From NCBI RefSeq assembly GCF_009363115.1, contig NZ_CP045298.1, positions 2,470,001 to 2,534,000 on the forward strand: DNA of 64,000 nt. The letters run 5' to 3'. The stretch comes from Paenibacillus brasilensis. Its GTDB lineage: Bacteria; Bacillota; Bacilli; Paenibacillales; Paenibacillaceae. The translations under genes and the position numbers were made by a program. Below are positions 10,882-20,623 of this stretch, piece by piece; positions within the stretch are counted from its first letter, which is position 1, and each line of letters opens with the position of its first letter. The notes beneath the pieces are model-generated. The model was not told the DNA's origin, made no database searches, and worked only from the letters and a program-made list of their open reading frames with translations.

Positions 10882-11522
10882 CGGAAACATTGAAGGTAGC
10901 CATGCCGAAGGGACGGATTTATAAGCAGGCTTCCGAGCTGTTTCGCCGAGCGGGTGTACCGATTCCCCTAGATGTGGATGATACGCGCAAGCTGGTCATT
11001 CCGCTGCCTGAGCTGGGAATGGAGTTCATCATGGCGAAGCCGGTCGATGTCCCTACGTATGTGGAGTATGGGGCTGCGGACATTGGCATTGTAGGCAAGG
11101 ATGTATTGCTGGAGGAAAGCAAGGATGTGTACGAACTGTTGGATTTGGGAATCGCCCGTTGCCGGATGTCGGTGATTGCTCTGCCGGATTGGCAGCCGGG
11201 TATTCGCCAGCGGGTCGCTACCAAATATCCGAATGTGGCTTCCCAGTATTTTCGGGAGCAAGGCCAGCAGGTGGAGGTTATTAAGCTGAACGGTTCCATC
11301 GAGTTGGCGCCGTTAATCGGCCTGGCAGACCGCATTGTTGATATGGTGGAGACAGGGCAGACCTTGCGGGAGAACGGATTGGTCGAGCAGGTCAGCATTC
11401 TGGATATTACCAGTCGCCTGATTGCCAACCGGGTCAGCTATCGGATGAAAAACGGCCCGATTCAGGCATTGTGTGACCGATTGCATCAGGTGATTCCAGC
11501 TGCGGTGGCACCGCGGGACTAA
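10878..11522 (+). CDS. hisG: ATP phosphoribosyltransferase catalytic subunit, short form
   Basis: First enzyme of histidine synthesis, condensing ATP with PRPP. The 214 residues mark the short form that lacks the C-terminal feedback domain and needs HisZ. Seen motifs are [11 protein letters not shown] at the start, the [13 protein letters not shown] segment and the PRPP-binding region [16 protein letters not shown]. The ATG overlaps hisZ in ATGA. A 71-base gap separates it from hisD. Confidence 0.97.
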   Translation: MTETLKVAMPKGRIYKQASELFRRAGVPIPLDVDDTRKLVIPLPELGMEFIMAKPVDVPTYVEYGAADIGIVGKDVLLEESKDVYELLDLGIARCRMSVIALPDWQPGIRQRVATKYPNVASQYFREQGQQVEVIKLNGSIELAPLIGLADRIVDMVETGQTLRENGLVEQVSILDITSRLIANRVSYRMKNGPIQALCDRLHQVIPAAVAPRD

Positions 11523-11593
11523 TCTAATGGAATGAGGCCAATGGTTGAAATAGCTTTTTGCAAAGCAAGCTGCAAGTGAGGGGGAGTGGACAA

Positions 11594-12907
11594 ATGAAGA
11601 TCGTATCAGCCCGTGATTTCAGTCTTCAGCGTGAGGTGGATTACGGTACACCAGAGCAAAATGAGGCTGCTCGTGCCATTATCCGATCAGTACGGCAGGA
11701 GGGAGATGCGGCTGTCCTGCGGTATACGGAATCGTTTGATGGAGTATCGCTGACAGCGGAGCAGCTTCGTGTGACAGATGAAGAATTGAAGTCGGCATAT
11801 GACAAGGTGGAGCCTTCTTTTATACAGGCGATTCAAGAGGCGGCGGAAAATATCCGTGCTTTTCACATGAAGCAAAAACGAAATTCGTGGATGGATTGGC
11901 AGCCGGACGGCAGCCTGCTCGGCCAGATTATCCGACCGTTGCAGCGTGTAGGCGTGTATGTTCCGGGCGGTAAGGCGGCCTATCCATCCTCGGTGCTGAT
12001 GAATGTCATTCCTGCTCAGGTGGCGGGTGTACCGGAGATTGTCATGGTGACACCCCCGGCAACAGGCGGCAAGGCGGGTATTGATCCATATACACTGGTA
12101 GCTGCGGCAGAGGCTGGTGTGACGGAAATATACCGGGTGGGCGGAGCACAGGCGATTGCCGCTCTCGCATACGGAACACATCGCATTAAACCAGTCGATA
12201 AAATTTGCGGTCCCGGCAACATTTATGTAGCGCTGGCAAAGCGTGAGGTGTACGGTGCGGTGGATATCGACAGTATTGCTGGACCGAGTGAAATTGTCGT
12301 GCTGGCTGATCATACGGCGAATGCTGCTTACGTTGCAGCAGATCTGCTGTCGCAAGCTGAGCATGACGAAATGGCCTCGGCCATTCTGGTTACACCCTCG
12401 CAGCGCTTGGCGGAAGAGGTATCTGCTGAGGTACAGCGCCAATTGGCCGATCTGCCCCGCAGAGATATTGCCTCTGCATCGGTAGAGTCCTACGGGGCCA
12501 TCATTGTCGTCGACACTCTGGAAGAGGGCATCAGTATTGTCAATCGGCTTGCACCGGAGCATCTGGAGATCATGACAGAGCAGCCAATGGAGCATGTGGG
12601 TCTGATTGAAAATGCGGGAGCTATTTTCCTGGGAGCGTACAGCTCGGAGCCGGTAGGCGATTATTTTGCCGGGCCCAACCACATTATTCCGACGAATGGA
12701 ACCGCGCGGTTTTCTTCGCCGGTGGATATTGATGATTTTATCAAGAAGTCGAGCATGATCTATTACAGCAAGGAAGCGCTGCTGCGTAATGGAGAGACGA
12801 TTATGCAGCTTGCCCGGCATGAAGGGCTGGAGGGCCACGCACGGGCGATACAGGTTCGATTGGACAATGAAAAGAAGGCGGTGGATGGCGATGGGGAACG
12901 AAAATAA
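11594..12907 (+). CDS. hisD: Histidinol dehydrogenase
   Basis: NAD- and zinc-dependent enzyme for the last two oxidations of histidine synthesis. It has 437 residues. Motifs include VPGGKAAYPSSVLMNVIPA, CGPGNIYVALAK, the zinc-site segment LLSQAEHDE and the GPNHIIPT segment near the C-terminus. ATG 11594 was taken over an in-frame TTG at 11558 because GAGGGGG lies about seven bases upstream and the length then fits the family. The 3' end overlaps the hisB start by 23 bases. Confidence 0.97.
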   Translation: MKIVSARDFSLQREVDYGTPEQNEAARAIIRSVRQEGDAAVLRYTESFDGVSLTAEQLRVTDEELKSAYDKVEPSFIQAIQEAAENIRAFHMKQKRNSWMDWQPDGSLLGQIIRPLQRVGVYVPGGKAAYPSSVLMNVIPAQVAGVPEIVMVTPPATGGKAGIDPYTLVAAAEAGVTEIYRVGGAQAIAALAYGTHRIKPVDKICGPGNIYVALAKREVYGAVDIDSIAGPSEIVVLADHTANAAYVAADLLSQAEHDEMASAILVTPSQRLAEEVSAEVQRQLADLPRRDIASASVESYGAIIVVDTLEEGISIVNRLAPEHLEIMTEQPMEHVGLIENAGAIFLGAYSSEPVGDYFAGPNHIIPTNGTARFSSPVDIDDFIKKSSMIYYSKEALLRNGETIMQLARHEGLEGHARAIQVRLDNEKKAVDGDGERK

Positions 12908-13499
12908 CGAAGCAGGACGCACAGGGAGCGTCAGCCGGAAGACGAACGAAACGGATATTCAGCTGTCTTTTGCGGTAGATGGGACAGGACAGGCCGAGAT
13001 CGAAACGGATGTTCCTTTTCTAAATCACATGCTGGATTTGTTCACGAAGCACGGACACTTTGACCTGAGTGTGCAGGCCAGAGGGGATGTTGACATCGAC
13101 GATCACCATACTGTGGAGGACATTGGTATCTGTCTGGGGCAAACCTTGCTGGAAGCACTGGGTGATAAAAAAGGAATCAAGCGCTATGCCAGCGTCTTTG
13201 TACCGATGGATGAGGCGCTCGCGCAGGTCATCATTGATCTCAGTAACCGACCTCATTTTGAGTATCGTGCGGAGTATCCGTCACAGCAGGTAGGGAGCTT
13301 TTCGACGGAGCTGGTGCATGAGTTTCTGTGGAAGTTTGCATTAGAGGCCCGTATGACGCTGCACGTTATCGTTCACTACGGGCAAAATACCCATCATATG
13401 ATCGAGGCGGTGTTCAAAGCACTGGGACGAGCGCTGGACGAGGCGACCTCCATTGATCCACGGGTAACGGGAGTGCCTTCAACGAAGGGAGTGCTATAG
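12885..13499 (+). CDS. hisB: Imidazoleglycerol-phosphate dehydratase
   Basis: Manganese enzyme that dehydrates imidazoleglycerol phosphate. It has 204 residues and is single-function, without the N-terminal phosphatase of enteric HisB. Metal-binding motifs are FLNHMLDLFTKHG, DDHHTVEDIGICLG and, near the end, HHMIEAVFKALGRAL. ATG 12885 has AAGAAGG six bases upstream; ATG 12891 is possible. Longer in-frame reading from 12789 lies within hisD and is unlikely. The start lies inside the hisD end, implying coupled translation. Confidence 0.95.
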   Translation: MAMGNENNEAGRTGSVSRKTNETDIQLSFAVDGTGQAEIETDVPFLNHMLDLFTKHGHFDLSVQARGDVDIDDHHTVEDIGICLGQTLLEALGDKKGIKRYASVFVPMDEALAQVIIDLSNRPHFEYRAEYPSQQVGSFSTELVHEFLWKFALEARMTLHVIVHYGQNTHHMIEAVFKALGRALDEATSIDPRVTGVPSTKGVL

Positions 13500-13502
13500 T
13501 CC

Positions 13503-14132
13503 ATGTCCATTGCTATTGTGGATTACGGCAGAGGCAATCTGCATAGTGTGAGCAAGGCGGTTGAGCGTCTTGGATATGAGGCTGTAGTCACAGGAGATGC
13601 CCAGGTGATTTGTTCCTCCAGCGGTGTGATTTTGCCGGGTGTAGGGGCATTCGGAGATGCGATGGAGCATTTGCGTTCCAGTGGATTGGATCGGATTATC
13701 CAGGAGGTGGCGAGCGCTGGACAACCGCTGCTCGGTGTTTGCTTGGGTATGCAGCTGTTGTTCACTCGTGGTGAAGAATATGGCAGTCATGAAGGGCTTA
13801 ATATTTTACCGGGCGAGGTCGTCCGCTTTGCTCCCGATAGGGGCGTCAAGGTGCCGCATATGGGCTGGAATCGTCTGCGTATGACACAGCCGGGCCATCC
13901 GTTGCTCCAAGGGCTGGAGGAAGGACATGTGTATTTCGTGCATTCCTATCATGCGAAGCCGGAGGTTGAAAGTGACCTGCTGGCAGTGACCGACTACGGC
14001 GGGCCTGTAACAGCTATCGTTGGCAGAGGCCATGTATATGGCATGCAGTTCCATCCCGAGAAGAGCGGAGAAATGGGCATGCGGCTGCTGCGTCAGTTTT
14101 TGGAGCTGGCGGAGGCGGCAAAGCGAGCGTAA
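13503..14132 (+). CDS. hisH: Imidazole glycerol phosphate synthase, glutaminase subunit
   Basis: Class I glutamine amidotransferase that feeds ammonia to HisF. It has 209 residues. The nucleophile cysteine is in GVCLGMQLLF, the catalytic His and Glu in QFHPEKSG, and VDYGRGNLHSV is the typical N-terminus. It starts three bases after hisB and is followed by a 97-base gap before hisA. Confidence 0.97.
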   Translation: MSIAIVDYGRGNLHSVSKAVERLGYEAVVTGDAQVICSSSGVILPGVGAFGDAMEHLRSSGLDRIIQEVASAGQPLLGVCLGMQLLFTRGEEYGSHEGLNILPGEVVRFAPDRGVKVPHMGWNRLRMTQPGHPLLQGLEEGHVYFVHSYHAKPEVESDLLAVTDYGGPVTAIVGRGHVYGMQFHPEKSGEMGMRLLRQFLELAEAAKRA

Positions 14133-14229
14133 TTATGCATCAGTGCGCGGGAGTGTGGTACGGCCAGCTTTGGGCGTTGATGGATGTGAAGGCCTATAAA
14201 TGTTGAATAGCTCACAAGGGGGTCATACT

Positions 14230-14961
14230 TTGTTCACGATATATCCGGCGATTGATATTCGCGATGGCAAATGTGTACGGTTGGTACAGGGGGATTACAA
14301 CCAGGAGACGATATACAACGAAAACCCGGTGGAGGTAGCCCGGGAATGGGAGCGCAAGGGCGGCTCTTACATTCATCTGGTTGATCTGGACGGTGCTAAA
14401 GCAGGCCAACCGGTGAACGATGAATTAATCGGGCGTATCGCTTCTGCAGTGCAGGTGCCTGTACAGGTGGGTGGCGGCTTGCGTACACGCGAGCATGTGG
14501 AGCGACTGTTGTCATTGGGCGTGAGCCGCGTGATTTTGGGCACGGCGGCAATTGAGGACCGCGCCTTTACCGAAGCAGTGCTCTCTGCCTACGGTGATCG
14601 GATCGCTATCGGTCTGGATGCGCGAAATGGCTATGTAGCTACGCGCGGGTGGCTCGAGACCTCGGAGGTACGCGCGGATGAACTGGCCGCTGAGCTGGCC
14701 GCCAAGGGGGCGCAGACGTTCATCTTTACAGACATTTCACGCGATGGAATGATGCAGGGACCGAATGTGGAGGCGATCGTAGCGCTTGCAAAAAGCAGTG
14801 GACGTACCGTAATTGCTTCCGGGGGTGTCAGTCAGATGGATGACCTGATCACACTGAGCACGTATGCACAAGCAGGTGTAGGCGGTGCCATTGTGGGTAA
14901 GGCATTGTATACGGGAAGCATTGACTTGCAGGTCGCCGTACAAGCTGTAGCGAAGGCATAG
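14230..14961 (+). CDS. hisA: ProFAR isomerase HisA
   Basis: TIM-barrel isomerase converting ProFAR to PRFAR. Seen are the N-terminal catalytic aspartate in [14 protein letters not shown], the phosphate-binding [10 protein letters not shown] and a second half with [14 protein letters not shown]. The start is TTG at 14230, with AAGGGGG six bases upstream; the in-frame ATG at 14200 has no good ribosome site. This gives 243 residues, the family length. Confidence 0.95.
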   Translation: MFTIYPAIDIRDGKCVRLVQGDYNQETIYNENPVEVAREWERKGGSYIHLVDLDGAKAGQPVNDELIGRIASAVQVPVQVGGGLRTREHVERLLSLGVSRVILGTAAIEDRAFTEAVLSAYGDRIAIGLDARNGYVATRGWLETSEVRADELAAELAAKGAQTFIFTDISRDGMMQGPNVEAIVALAKSSGRTVIASGGVSQMDDLITLSTYAQAGVGGAIVGKALYTGSIDLQVAVQAVAKA

Positions 14962-14972
14962 GGGGAGTAAAC

Positions 14973-15731
14973 ATGCTGGCTAAACGTATTATTCCCTGTC
15001 TGGATGTAAAGGATGGCAGGGTGGTCAAGGGCGTCAATTTTGTGAATCTGCGCGATGCTGGCGATCCGGTGGAGCTGGCGGCGCTGTATGACCGGGAAGG
15101 TGCAGATGAGATTGTATTTCTGGATATTTCCGCATCGGTTGAAGGTCGTGCCACTATGGAGGCGGTCGTTCGCCAGACAGCCGGGGAGATCGCTATTCCC
15201 TTCACGGTCGGCGGCGGGATTTCCCATGTCGATGATATGAAACGCATTTTGCGTGCCGGGGCCGATAAAATTGGCGTGAATACGGCGGCTGTGCGTAACC
15301 CTCAGCTGATTGCGGAGGGTGCACGCAGCTTTGGTTCACAATGCATCGTTGTTGCGATTGATGCCAAGTACAATGAGGCGTGGGGCGAGTGGGAAGTATA
15401 TACGCACGGAGGCCGCACACCATCCGGTATCCGTGCCTTGGCCTGGGCCAAGGAGGCTGAACAGCTGGGGGCTGGAGAAATTCTGCTGACCAGCATGAAT
15501 GCGGACGGAACCAAGGATGGATTTGACCTGCCACTCACGGCTGCGGTGTCGGATACGGTGGGGATTCCGGTCATTGCGTCCGGTGGAGCTGGCAAGCAGG
15601 AGCATTTTTATGACGTGTTTACGACGGGCAAGGCGGATGCTGGATTGGCGGCAACGATTTTTCATTATAAAGAAATAGGAATCCCTGAGCTAAAACGGGA
15701 TTTAAAGCGCAGAGGAGTGGAGATACGATGA
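14973..15731 (+). CDS. hisF: Imidazole glycerol phosphate synthase, cyclase subunit
   Basis: TIM-barrel cyclase partner of HisH, making imidazoleglycerol phosphate and AICAR. It has 252 residues. Asp11 lies in [18 protein letters not shown], the phosphate site in [13 protein letters not shown], and [15 protein letters not shown] is the conserved second-half motif with the other catalytic aspartate. GGGGGAG is seven bases upstream. It overlaps hisI by four bases (ATGA). Confidence 0.97.
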   Translation: MLAKRIIPCLDVKDGRVVKGVNFVNLRDAGDPVELAALYDREGADEIVFLDISASVEGRATMEAVVRQTAGEIAIPFTVGGGISHVDDMKRILRAGADKIGVNTAAVRNPQLIAEGARSFGSQCIVVAIDAKYNEAWGEWEVYTHGGRTPSGIRALAWAKEAEQLGAGEILLTSMNADGTKDGFDLPLTAAVSDTVGIPVIASGGAGKQEHFYDVFTTGKADAGLAATIFHYKEIGIPELKRDLKRRGVEIR

Positions 15732-16465
15732 GCAACGAATTAAACCAGCAGCTATCTCTGGAGCAGATATTGGAAAATATCCGCTGGAATGAAGCGGGGC
15801 TTGTCTCAGCCATTGTCCAGGATGTTGCTACGCTTCAGGTGCTGACCTTGGCCTACATGAACCGCGAGTCGCTGAAGCTGTCTCTGGAATCGGGAGAGAC
15901 CTGGTTTTGGTCTCGTTCCAGACAGGAGCTGTGGCACAAGGGGGCAACCTCCGGGAATACGCAAAAAATCTCCTCCATCCAGCTGGATTGTGACGGTGAT
16001 GCTCTGCTTGTACGTGTCATTCCCAACGGTCCTGCCTGTCATACAGGAGCAACGAGCTGTTTCTCCCGCGAGATTTCTGCGCCGGGAACGGCTGTAGCAT
16101 CTGCTGCCGGGCATGCAGTTCAGGCGTCGGCTACCCAAACGGACGGCACTGTAAGGGCTACAGCAGACCGCTTTGAGGTGCTCGCCCAGCTGGAGGCGAT
16201 CATTAAGGAACGTGAAGAGACACGCCCTGAAGGAGCTTACACGACCTATCTCTTTGATAAAGGAGTAGACAAAATCCTGAAAAAGGTTGGCGAAGAAGCG
16301 TCCGAGACGATCATTGCTGCCAAAAATAAAGATAATGAGGAGCTGCGTCTGGAGGTCAGCGATTTGGTTTATCATCTGTTGGTGCTGTTGCAGGAGCGGA
16401 AGCTACCGCTGGATGATGTGCTGTCTGAGCTGAATCGTCGCCATGAGCGTCCTCGTCGAGATTAA
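15728..16465 (+). CDS. hisI: Bifunctional phosphoribosyl-AMP cyclohydrolase / phosphoribosyl-ATP pyrophosphatase
   Basis: Fusion of HisI and HisE, doing steps two and three of the pathway. The cyclohydrolase part (about 1-125) has [30 protein letters not shown] and the metal-binding cysteines in LDCDGDA and GPACHTG. A linker rich in Ala, Gly and Thr (about 118-145) joins the pyrophosphatase part (about 150-245), which shows [19 protein letters not shown]. At 245 residues it is longer than the B. subtilis protein (about 209), mainly through this linker. Confidence 0.96.
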   Translation: MSNELNQQLSLEQILENIRWNEAGLVSAIVQDVATLQVLTLAYMNRESLKLSLESGETWFWSRSRQELWHKGATSGNTQKISSIQLDCDGDALLVRVIPNGPACHTGATSCFSREISAPGTAVASAAGHAVQASATQTDGTVRATADRFEVLAQLEAIIKEREETRPEGAYTTYLFDKGVDKILKKVGEEASETIIAAKNKDNEELRLEVSDLVYHLLVLLQERKLPLDDVLSELNRRHERPRRD

Positions 16466-16500
16466 ATGGGTGTTTTAGTGCAGAAAGGGGCGAGGGCTGC

Positions 16501-17325
16501 ATGAAAATTGACTATCATACGCATCATGCCCGTTGCGGTCACGCGATAGGAAGTCTGGAAGAGTATGTGCAGCAGGGGATTCGATTGGGACTGGATCAGC
16601 TTGGCTTATCAGATCACATGCCCTTACTGCATGTAAAACCAGCCGACTATTACCCGGAAATGGCAATGCCTATGGAGGAGCTGCCCCGATATGTGGAAGA
16701 GTGTCTGGAACTGAAGGACCGCTATAAAGGGCAGATTGATATACGTGTCGGCCTGGAAGGTGACTACATTGAGGGCTGGGAACGGGAAATCGAAGATATT
16801 ATTAGCGCGTATCCGTGGGATTATGTGATTGGTTCCGTTCACTTTCTCGGTGAATGGGATGTCACGGACTTCCGTCAGGTACATCATTGGGAAGGCAAAA
16901 ACGTGCTGGAGGTATACCGTACGTATTACGATGCGGTTTCCAAGGCGGCAGCTACCGGCTTATATGACATCATGGGTCATTTGGATGTCATAAAGCGCTT
17001 CGGCCATCATCCGAAGCCGGAGGAAGAGGAGGAGCTACGTGAGCTGGAGCGCTCTGCACTCTCAGCCGTGGCCCACAGCGGGCGGGCAATGGAACTGAAT
17101 GCATCAGGGCTATCCAAGCCCTGTGCGGAGATGTTCCCAAGCCGCCGCATGCTGGAGGAGGCATTATCGCTAGGCATCCCGCTGACCGTCGGCTCGGATG
17201 CCCATGATCCGGCGAAGCTGTCCGAGCATTTGGAGAAGGCGCGTGCTCTTCTATATGAGGTCGGCTATCGCGAGCTTGCGGTATTTCAGCATCGCGAGCG
17301 TACGCTAGTATCGCTTACGCTTTAA
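16501..17325 (+). CDS. hisJ: PHP-family histidinol phosphatase
   Basis: Predicted metal-dependent histidinol-phosphate phosphatase, 274 residues. PHP metal ligands are visible in DYHTHHARCGHA, LSDHMPL, GSVHFLG, GHLDVIKRFG and TVGSDAHDP. GGGGCGAGG lies upstream of the ATG. As the last gene of the his cluster, it supplies the phosphatase step that HisB lacks here. No hisC is present in the cluster; as in B. subtilis, the aminotransferase must be encoded elsewhere. Confidence 0.93.
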   Translation: MKIDYHTHHARCGHAIGSLEEYVQQGIRLGLDQLGLSDHMPLLHVKPADYYPEMAMPMEELPRYVEECLELKDRYKGQIDIRVGLEGDYIEGWEREIEDIISAYPWDYVIGSVHFLGEWDVTDFRQVHHWEGKNVLEVYRTYYDAVSKAAATGLYDIMGHLDVIKRFGHHPKPEEEEELRELERSALSAVAHSGRAMELNASGLSKPCAEMFPSRRMLEEALSLGIPLTVGSDAHDPAKLSEHLEKARALLYEVGYRELAVFQHRERTLVSLTL

Positions 17326-17363
17326 TATCCATATTTATTGGGTCCAAATATATATCCATTGAC

Positions 17364-17404
17364 TAGCCGAACGTGCCTTTTAAAGAGGAAAACGCGTTCG
17401 GCTA
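17364..17404 (+). terminator. Inverted repeat after the his operon, possible terminator
   Basis: TAGCCGAACG and CGTTCGGCTA form a perfect 10-bp stem around a 21-base loop, 38 bases after hisJ. There is no T-run, so it may be a Rho-independent terminator of poor quality or a 3'-end stabiliser. Confidence 0.45.
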
Positions 17405-17559
17405 TTGGCATATCCTCTTATATGTATCTATCAGTGTGTATTTATTGGAAAACAATCCTGCATATGCGGAACGACTGACTGTCAAGTCGTTTTGAAGTTG
17501 TGGTATACTGAAGGGTATGAACATGCTAGCTATATTTAAAGGAGGTGCCTTGGTTATTT

Positions 17560-19338
17560 ATGAAAGGGAAACATCTGCGAGCATCGGAACAACCTAGCCC
17601 TAAGATTATTGCTTTGCGTTTCGACGCATCTTTCTTTTTTGAGAAAGCTGTGCGCTCGCTGGACCGCAATCATTATGACAAGGCATTGAAATATTTTCGT
17701 AAAGCCGTTGAATATGAACCGGATAATCCGGTGAATCATTGCAATATGGCGGGTATATTATCAGAGATGGGGGATTATGCAGGCTCGAACGAGATCCTGT
17801 CCTCTGTTCTGAGCGACGTAGATCCGTCGATGACAGAGTGTTATTTCTATATGGCGAATAATTACGCTAATATGGAGCAATTTGAAGAAGCGGAGAAAGC
17901 TTTAGTCACGTACCTGGAGGAGGACGAAGAAGGACAGTTTCTGGATGAGGCCGAGGAAATGATGGAACTGCTCTATTATGAGCTGGACCGTCCAACCAAG
18001 CTGAACCGCATTAAGGCCCGGCAGGGAGTGGTCGAGCATGATCAGGCCCGCGTCCTGCTGGAGGAAGGGAAATTCGCTCAGGCAGCCCAATTGCTCAAGC
18101 AAATTTCGGAGGAACAGCCCGATATGTTCGCTGCGCGAAATAATCTGGCGCTCGCCTATTACTACATGGGATTATTCCAAAATGCCAAAACGGTCATTCT
18201 TCGAGTGCTGGAGGATGAGCCGGGCAATTTGCACGCGTTGTGCAACCTGGCGATCTTTTATCAGCATGAGGGAGGCGGCCCGGAATTGGATCGCTTGGTT
18301 CAAACCTTGGCGGTCACCATACCGTTTCAGGAGGAGCAGGTGTTCAAGCTGGCAACCACCATGGGCATTCTTGGACGCCACGAGGAGGCGTACAGACATT
18401 TTCGCAGATTGCTGCATGGCACGGGAGAGAACAGTGCGGACGCTTCTTTGTACCATTACACGGCAGTAGCTGCCAGCAACACAGGAAGATATGCAGAAGC
18501 CCGGCGGTTGTGGAGTCATTTGCAAAAGCAGGATGCTTCCTCGGAAGTTCCGCGCTTTTTCCTGTCCCGGCTGGAGGAACTCCAGCAGGAGGGCACACCG
18601 CTACAAGTGCTCAGCTACCATTATCATCTCCCTTTTGAGGAGCAATTCCGCATGTGGGAGAAGTTCGGCGCTGATCAAGTGCCTGACAGCATGAAGAAGG
18701 ACCCGCTTATACGGTCATCCTTCTTCTGGGCTTTGCGCCACGGAGATCGGGCAACTCAGCTTCAGGTCATTCAGGCGCTGAGTCTGATCGGTGATGATGA
18801 GGTGCGCCAGGCACTGGAGTCATTTGTAGATGACCCGGATCAGGAGGGTGAGCTGAAACAGCGTGCCTTGCAGGTGCTGCAAGAGCTGACGGATCAAGAT
18901 TATGGCGTGCAGGAAACGGCCCCGCAGGCAGAACAGATGGAGCAATCGGAAGCTGAAAGGGATTGTCTGTTAACCGAAGGCGATGTATCTGCTGCTCCGG
19001 TCGATCCGCAATGGCAGGCAGTGCTCGATAAGGTGCTGACCGTCATGAGCAAGCCGTCAGATTTGGCCATGCAGCACGATTTGCGGTCGCTTTGGCTGGA
19101 GTATTTGGATCGGCTTGCTCCTGAAGTGCCGATGATTCAGCATACTGAGGGATGGGCAGCGGCGCTGGAATATTTGACAGCCAAAATGCATCATCATTCA
19201 GTCACCTATCAAGAAGTAGCCGACCGTTACGGTATTTCTGTGTCGACCGTAAGCCGCTATGCACGCCAGATTGACAGTGTGTGTGGTATCAAACAGAAGC
19301 TGAAGCAGCCGCTCTCCACGTTTAAAAAGCAGGTCTGA
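17560..19338 (+). CDS. TPR-repeat protein with C-terminal helix-turn-helix, YvcD-like
   Basis: Cytoplasmic protein of 592 residues. Tetratricopeptide-like repeats fill the first two thirds, for example DKALKYFRKAVEYEPDNPVN, FEEAEKALVTYL and FQNAKTVILRVLEDEPGNLH. A helix-turn-helix lies near the C-terminus in YQEVADRYGISVSTVSRYAR. AAAGGAGGTG lies 12 bases before ATG 17560. Its place between the his operon and trxB matches yvcD of B. subtilis. The partner proteins and any DNA target are unknown. Confidence 0.85.
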   Translation: MKGKHLRASEQPSPKIIALRFDASFFFEKAVRSLDRNHYDKALKYFRKAVEYEPDNPVNHCNMAGILSEMGDYAGSNEILSSVLSDVDPSMTECYFYMANNYANMEQFEEAEKALVTYLEEDEEGQFLDEAEEMMELLYYELDRPTKLNRIKARQGVVEHDQARVLLEEGKFAQAAQLLKQISEEQPDMFAARNNLALAYYYMGLFQNAKTVILRVLEDEPGNLHALCNLAIFYQHEGGGPELDRLVQTLAVTIPFQEEQVFKLATTMGILGRHEEAYRHFRRLLHGTGENSADASLYHYTAVAASNTGRYAEARRLWSHLQKQDASSEVPRFFLSRLEELQQEGTPLQVLSYHYHLPFEEQFRMWEKFGADQVPDSMKKDPLIRSSFFWALRHGDRATQLQVIQALSLIGDDEVRQALESFVDDPDQEGELKQRALQVLQELTDQDYGVQETAPQAEQMEQSEAERDCLLTEGDVSAAPVDPQWQAVLDKVLTVMSKPSDLAMQHDLRSLWLEYLDRLAPEVPMIQHTEGWAAALEYLTAKMHHHSVTYQEVADRYGISVSTVSRYARQIDSVCGIKQKLKQPLSTFKKQV

Positions 19339-19377
19339 GACCTGCTTCAAACATCACTTAAAGGAGGCAACAAACGT

Positions 19378-20331
19378 ATGTATAAATCCATAATTATTGG
19401 TACAGGTCCCGCAGGCTATACAGCCGCTATTTATTTGGCGCGCGCTAACATGAATCCGCTGATCATTGAGGGAATGCAGCCCGGCGGGCAGCTTACCACG
19501 ACGACCGAAATTGAAAATTTCCCGGGTTTTGAGCAAGGTATCCTTGGTCCTGAATTGATGGATAACATGCGCAAGCAGGCTGAACGTTTTGGCGCTGAAT
19601 TTACTTCCGGTTGGGTAGAGGAAGTGGATTTCAGCAAGCGCCCTTTTAAAGTGAAGGTAGAGGGTAAAGGCATCATTGAGGCGGAGTCGGTTATTATTGC
19701 TACAGGCGCGTCTGCCAAATATCTTGGTATTCCAGGTGAACAGGATAATGTAGGGCGCGGAGTTAGCACGTGCGCAACCTGCGACGGCTTCTTTTTCCGC
19801 GGGAAAAAGATTGTCGTGGTCGGCGGCGGCGATTCGGCGATGGAGGAAGCAAGCTTCTTGACCCGGTTTGCTTCCAGTGTAACCTTGGTTCATCGTCGTG
19901 ATGAGCTGCGGGCATCCAAAATCATGCAAGACCGTGCACACGAGAATGAAAAAGTACACTGGGCATTAAACCGGACTCCTCTGGAGGTCGTAACAGGTGA
20001 AACCGGATTAAAGGGCTTGAAGGTACACAATAATGAAAACAATCAGGATGAGTTGATTGAGGCGGATGGTGTGTTCGTAGCGATTGGACATACACCAAAC
20101 ACAGGCTTCCTGAACGGTCAAATCCATACAGACGATCACGGCTATATTCAAGTGAAGCCAGGCACGACGGAAACGAACATCCCCGGCGTTTTTGCGTGTG
20201 GGGACGTGCAGGATAATCGTTACCGCCAGGCTATTACGGCTGCGGGAACGGGCTGCATGGCGGCTATGGACTGTGAGAAGTATCTCGAGGGCAACGCTGT
20301 TCATGACTGGAGCGAAACACTGGATCAATAA
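19378..20331 (+). CDS. trxB: Thioredoxin reductase (NADPH)
   Basis: FAD enzyme that reduces thioredoxin with NADPH. It has 317 residues. It shows the FAD-binding GTGPAGYTAAIYLARA at the N-terminus, the redox pair Cys132/Cys135 in TCATCDGFFF, the NADPH-binding VVGGGDSAMEEA and the C-terminal GVFACGDVQDNRYRQA. AAAGGAGG is ten bases before the ATG. It is followed by its own terminator. Confidence 0.97.
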   Translation: MYKSIIIGTGPAGYTAAIYLARANMNPLIIEGMQPGGQLTTTTEIENFPGFEQGILGPELMDNMRKQAERFGAEFTSGWVEEVDFSKRPFKVKVEGKGIIEAESVIIATGASAKYLGIPGEQDNVGRGVSTCATCDGFFFRGKKIVVVGGGDSAMEEASFLTRFASSVTLVHRRDELRASKIMQDRAHENEKVHWALNRTPLEVVTGETGLKGLKVHNNENNQDELIEADGVFVAIGHTPNTGFLNGQIHTDDHGYIQVKPGTTETNIPGVFACGDVQDNRYRQAITAAGTGCMAAMDCEKYLEGNAVHDWSETLDQ

Positions 20332-20412
20332 AGATAGCCTATAGCTCACAATATGGCAAGAGTGGGGTAAGGTAGCCCTGTTATAAAGCGATATTTCGAT
20401 GTTGAGGAAGAG

Positions 20413-20442
20413 AGGCCTGTTGCGTTTGCACAGGCCTTTTCC
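20413..20442 (+). terminator. Terminator after trxB
   Basis: AGGCCTGT pairs with ACAGGCCT, followed by TTTTCCTTTTT. Confidence 0.85.
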
Positions 20443-20506
20443 TTTTTATGGATAAAGTAAGGGCAAAAGTTCCGCTAATCGTACATTTTTCAATAGGTAA
20501 GTGTCC

Positions 20507-20535
20507 TTGACCGTAACGGGGGCTTCAATTATAGT
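20507..20535 (+). promoter_or_regulatory. Sigma-A promoter before the ROK glucokinase gene
   Basis: TTGACC and TATAGT are 17 bases apart, about 90 bases before the coding start. Confidence 0.6.
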
Positions 20536-20623
20536 TGGAACGTAGGATTACTATTATGAAGTCAAGATTTTAATCATATGTTTCATACAAGGTTTTTAAG
20601 TAAACATAAAGGTGGCTTGAAAC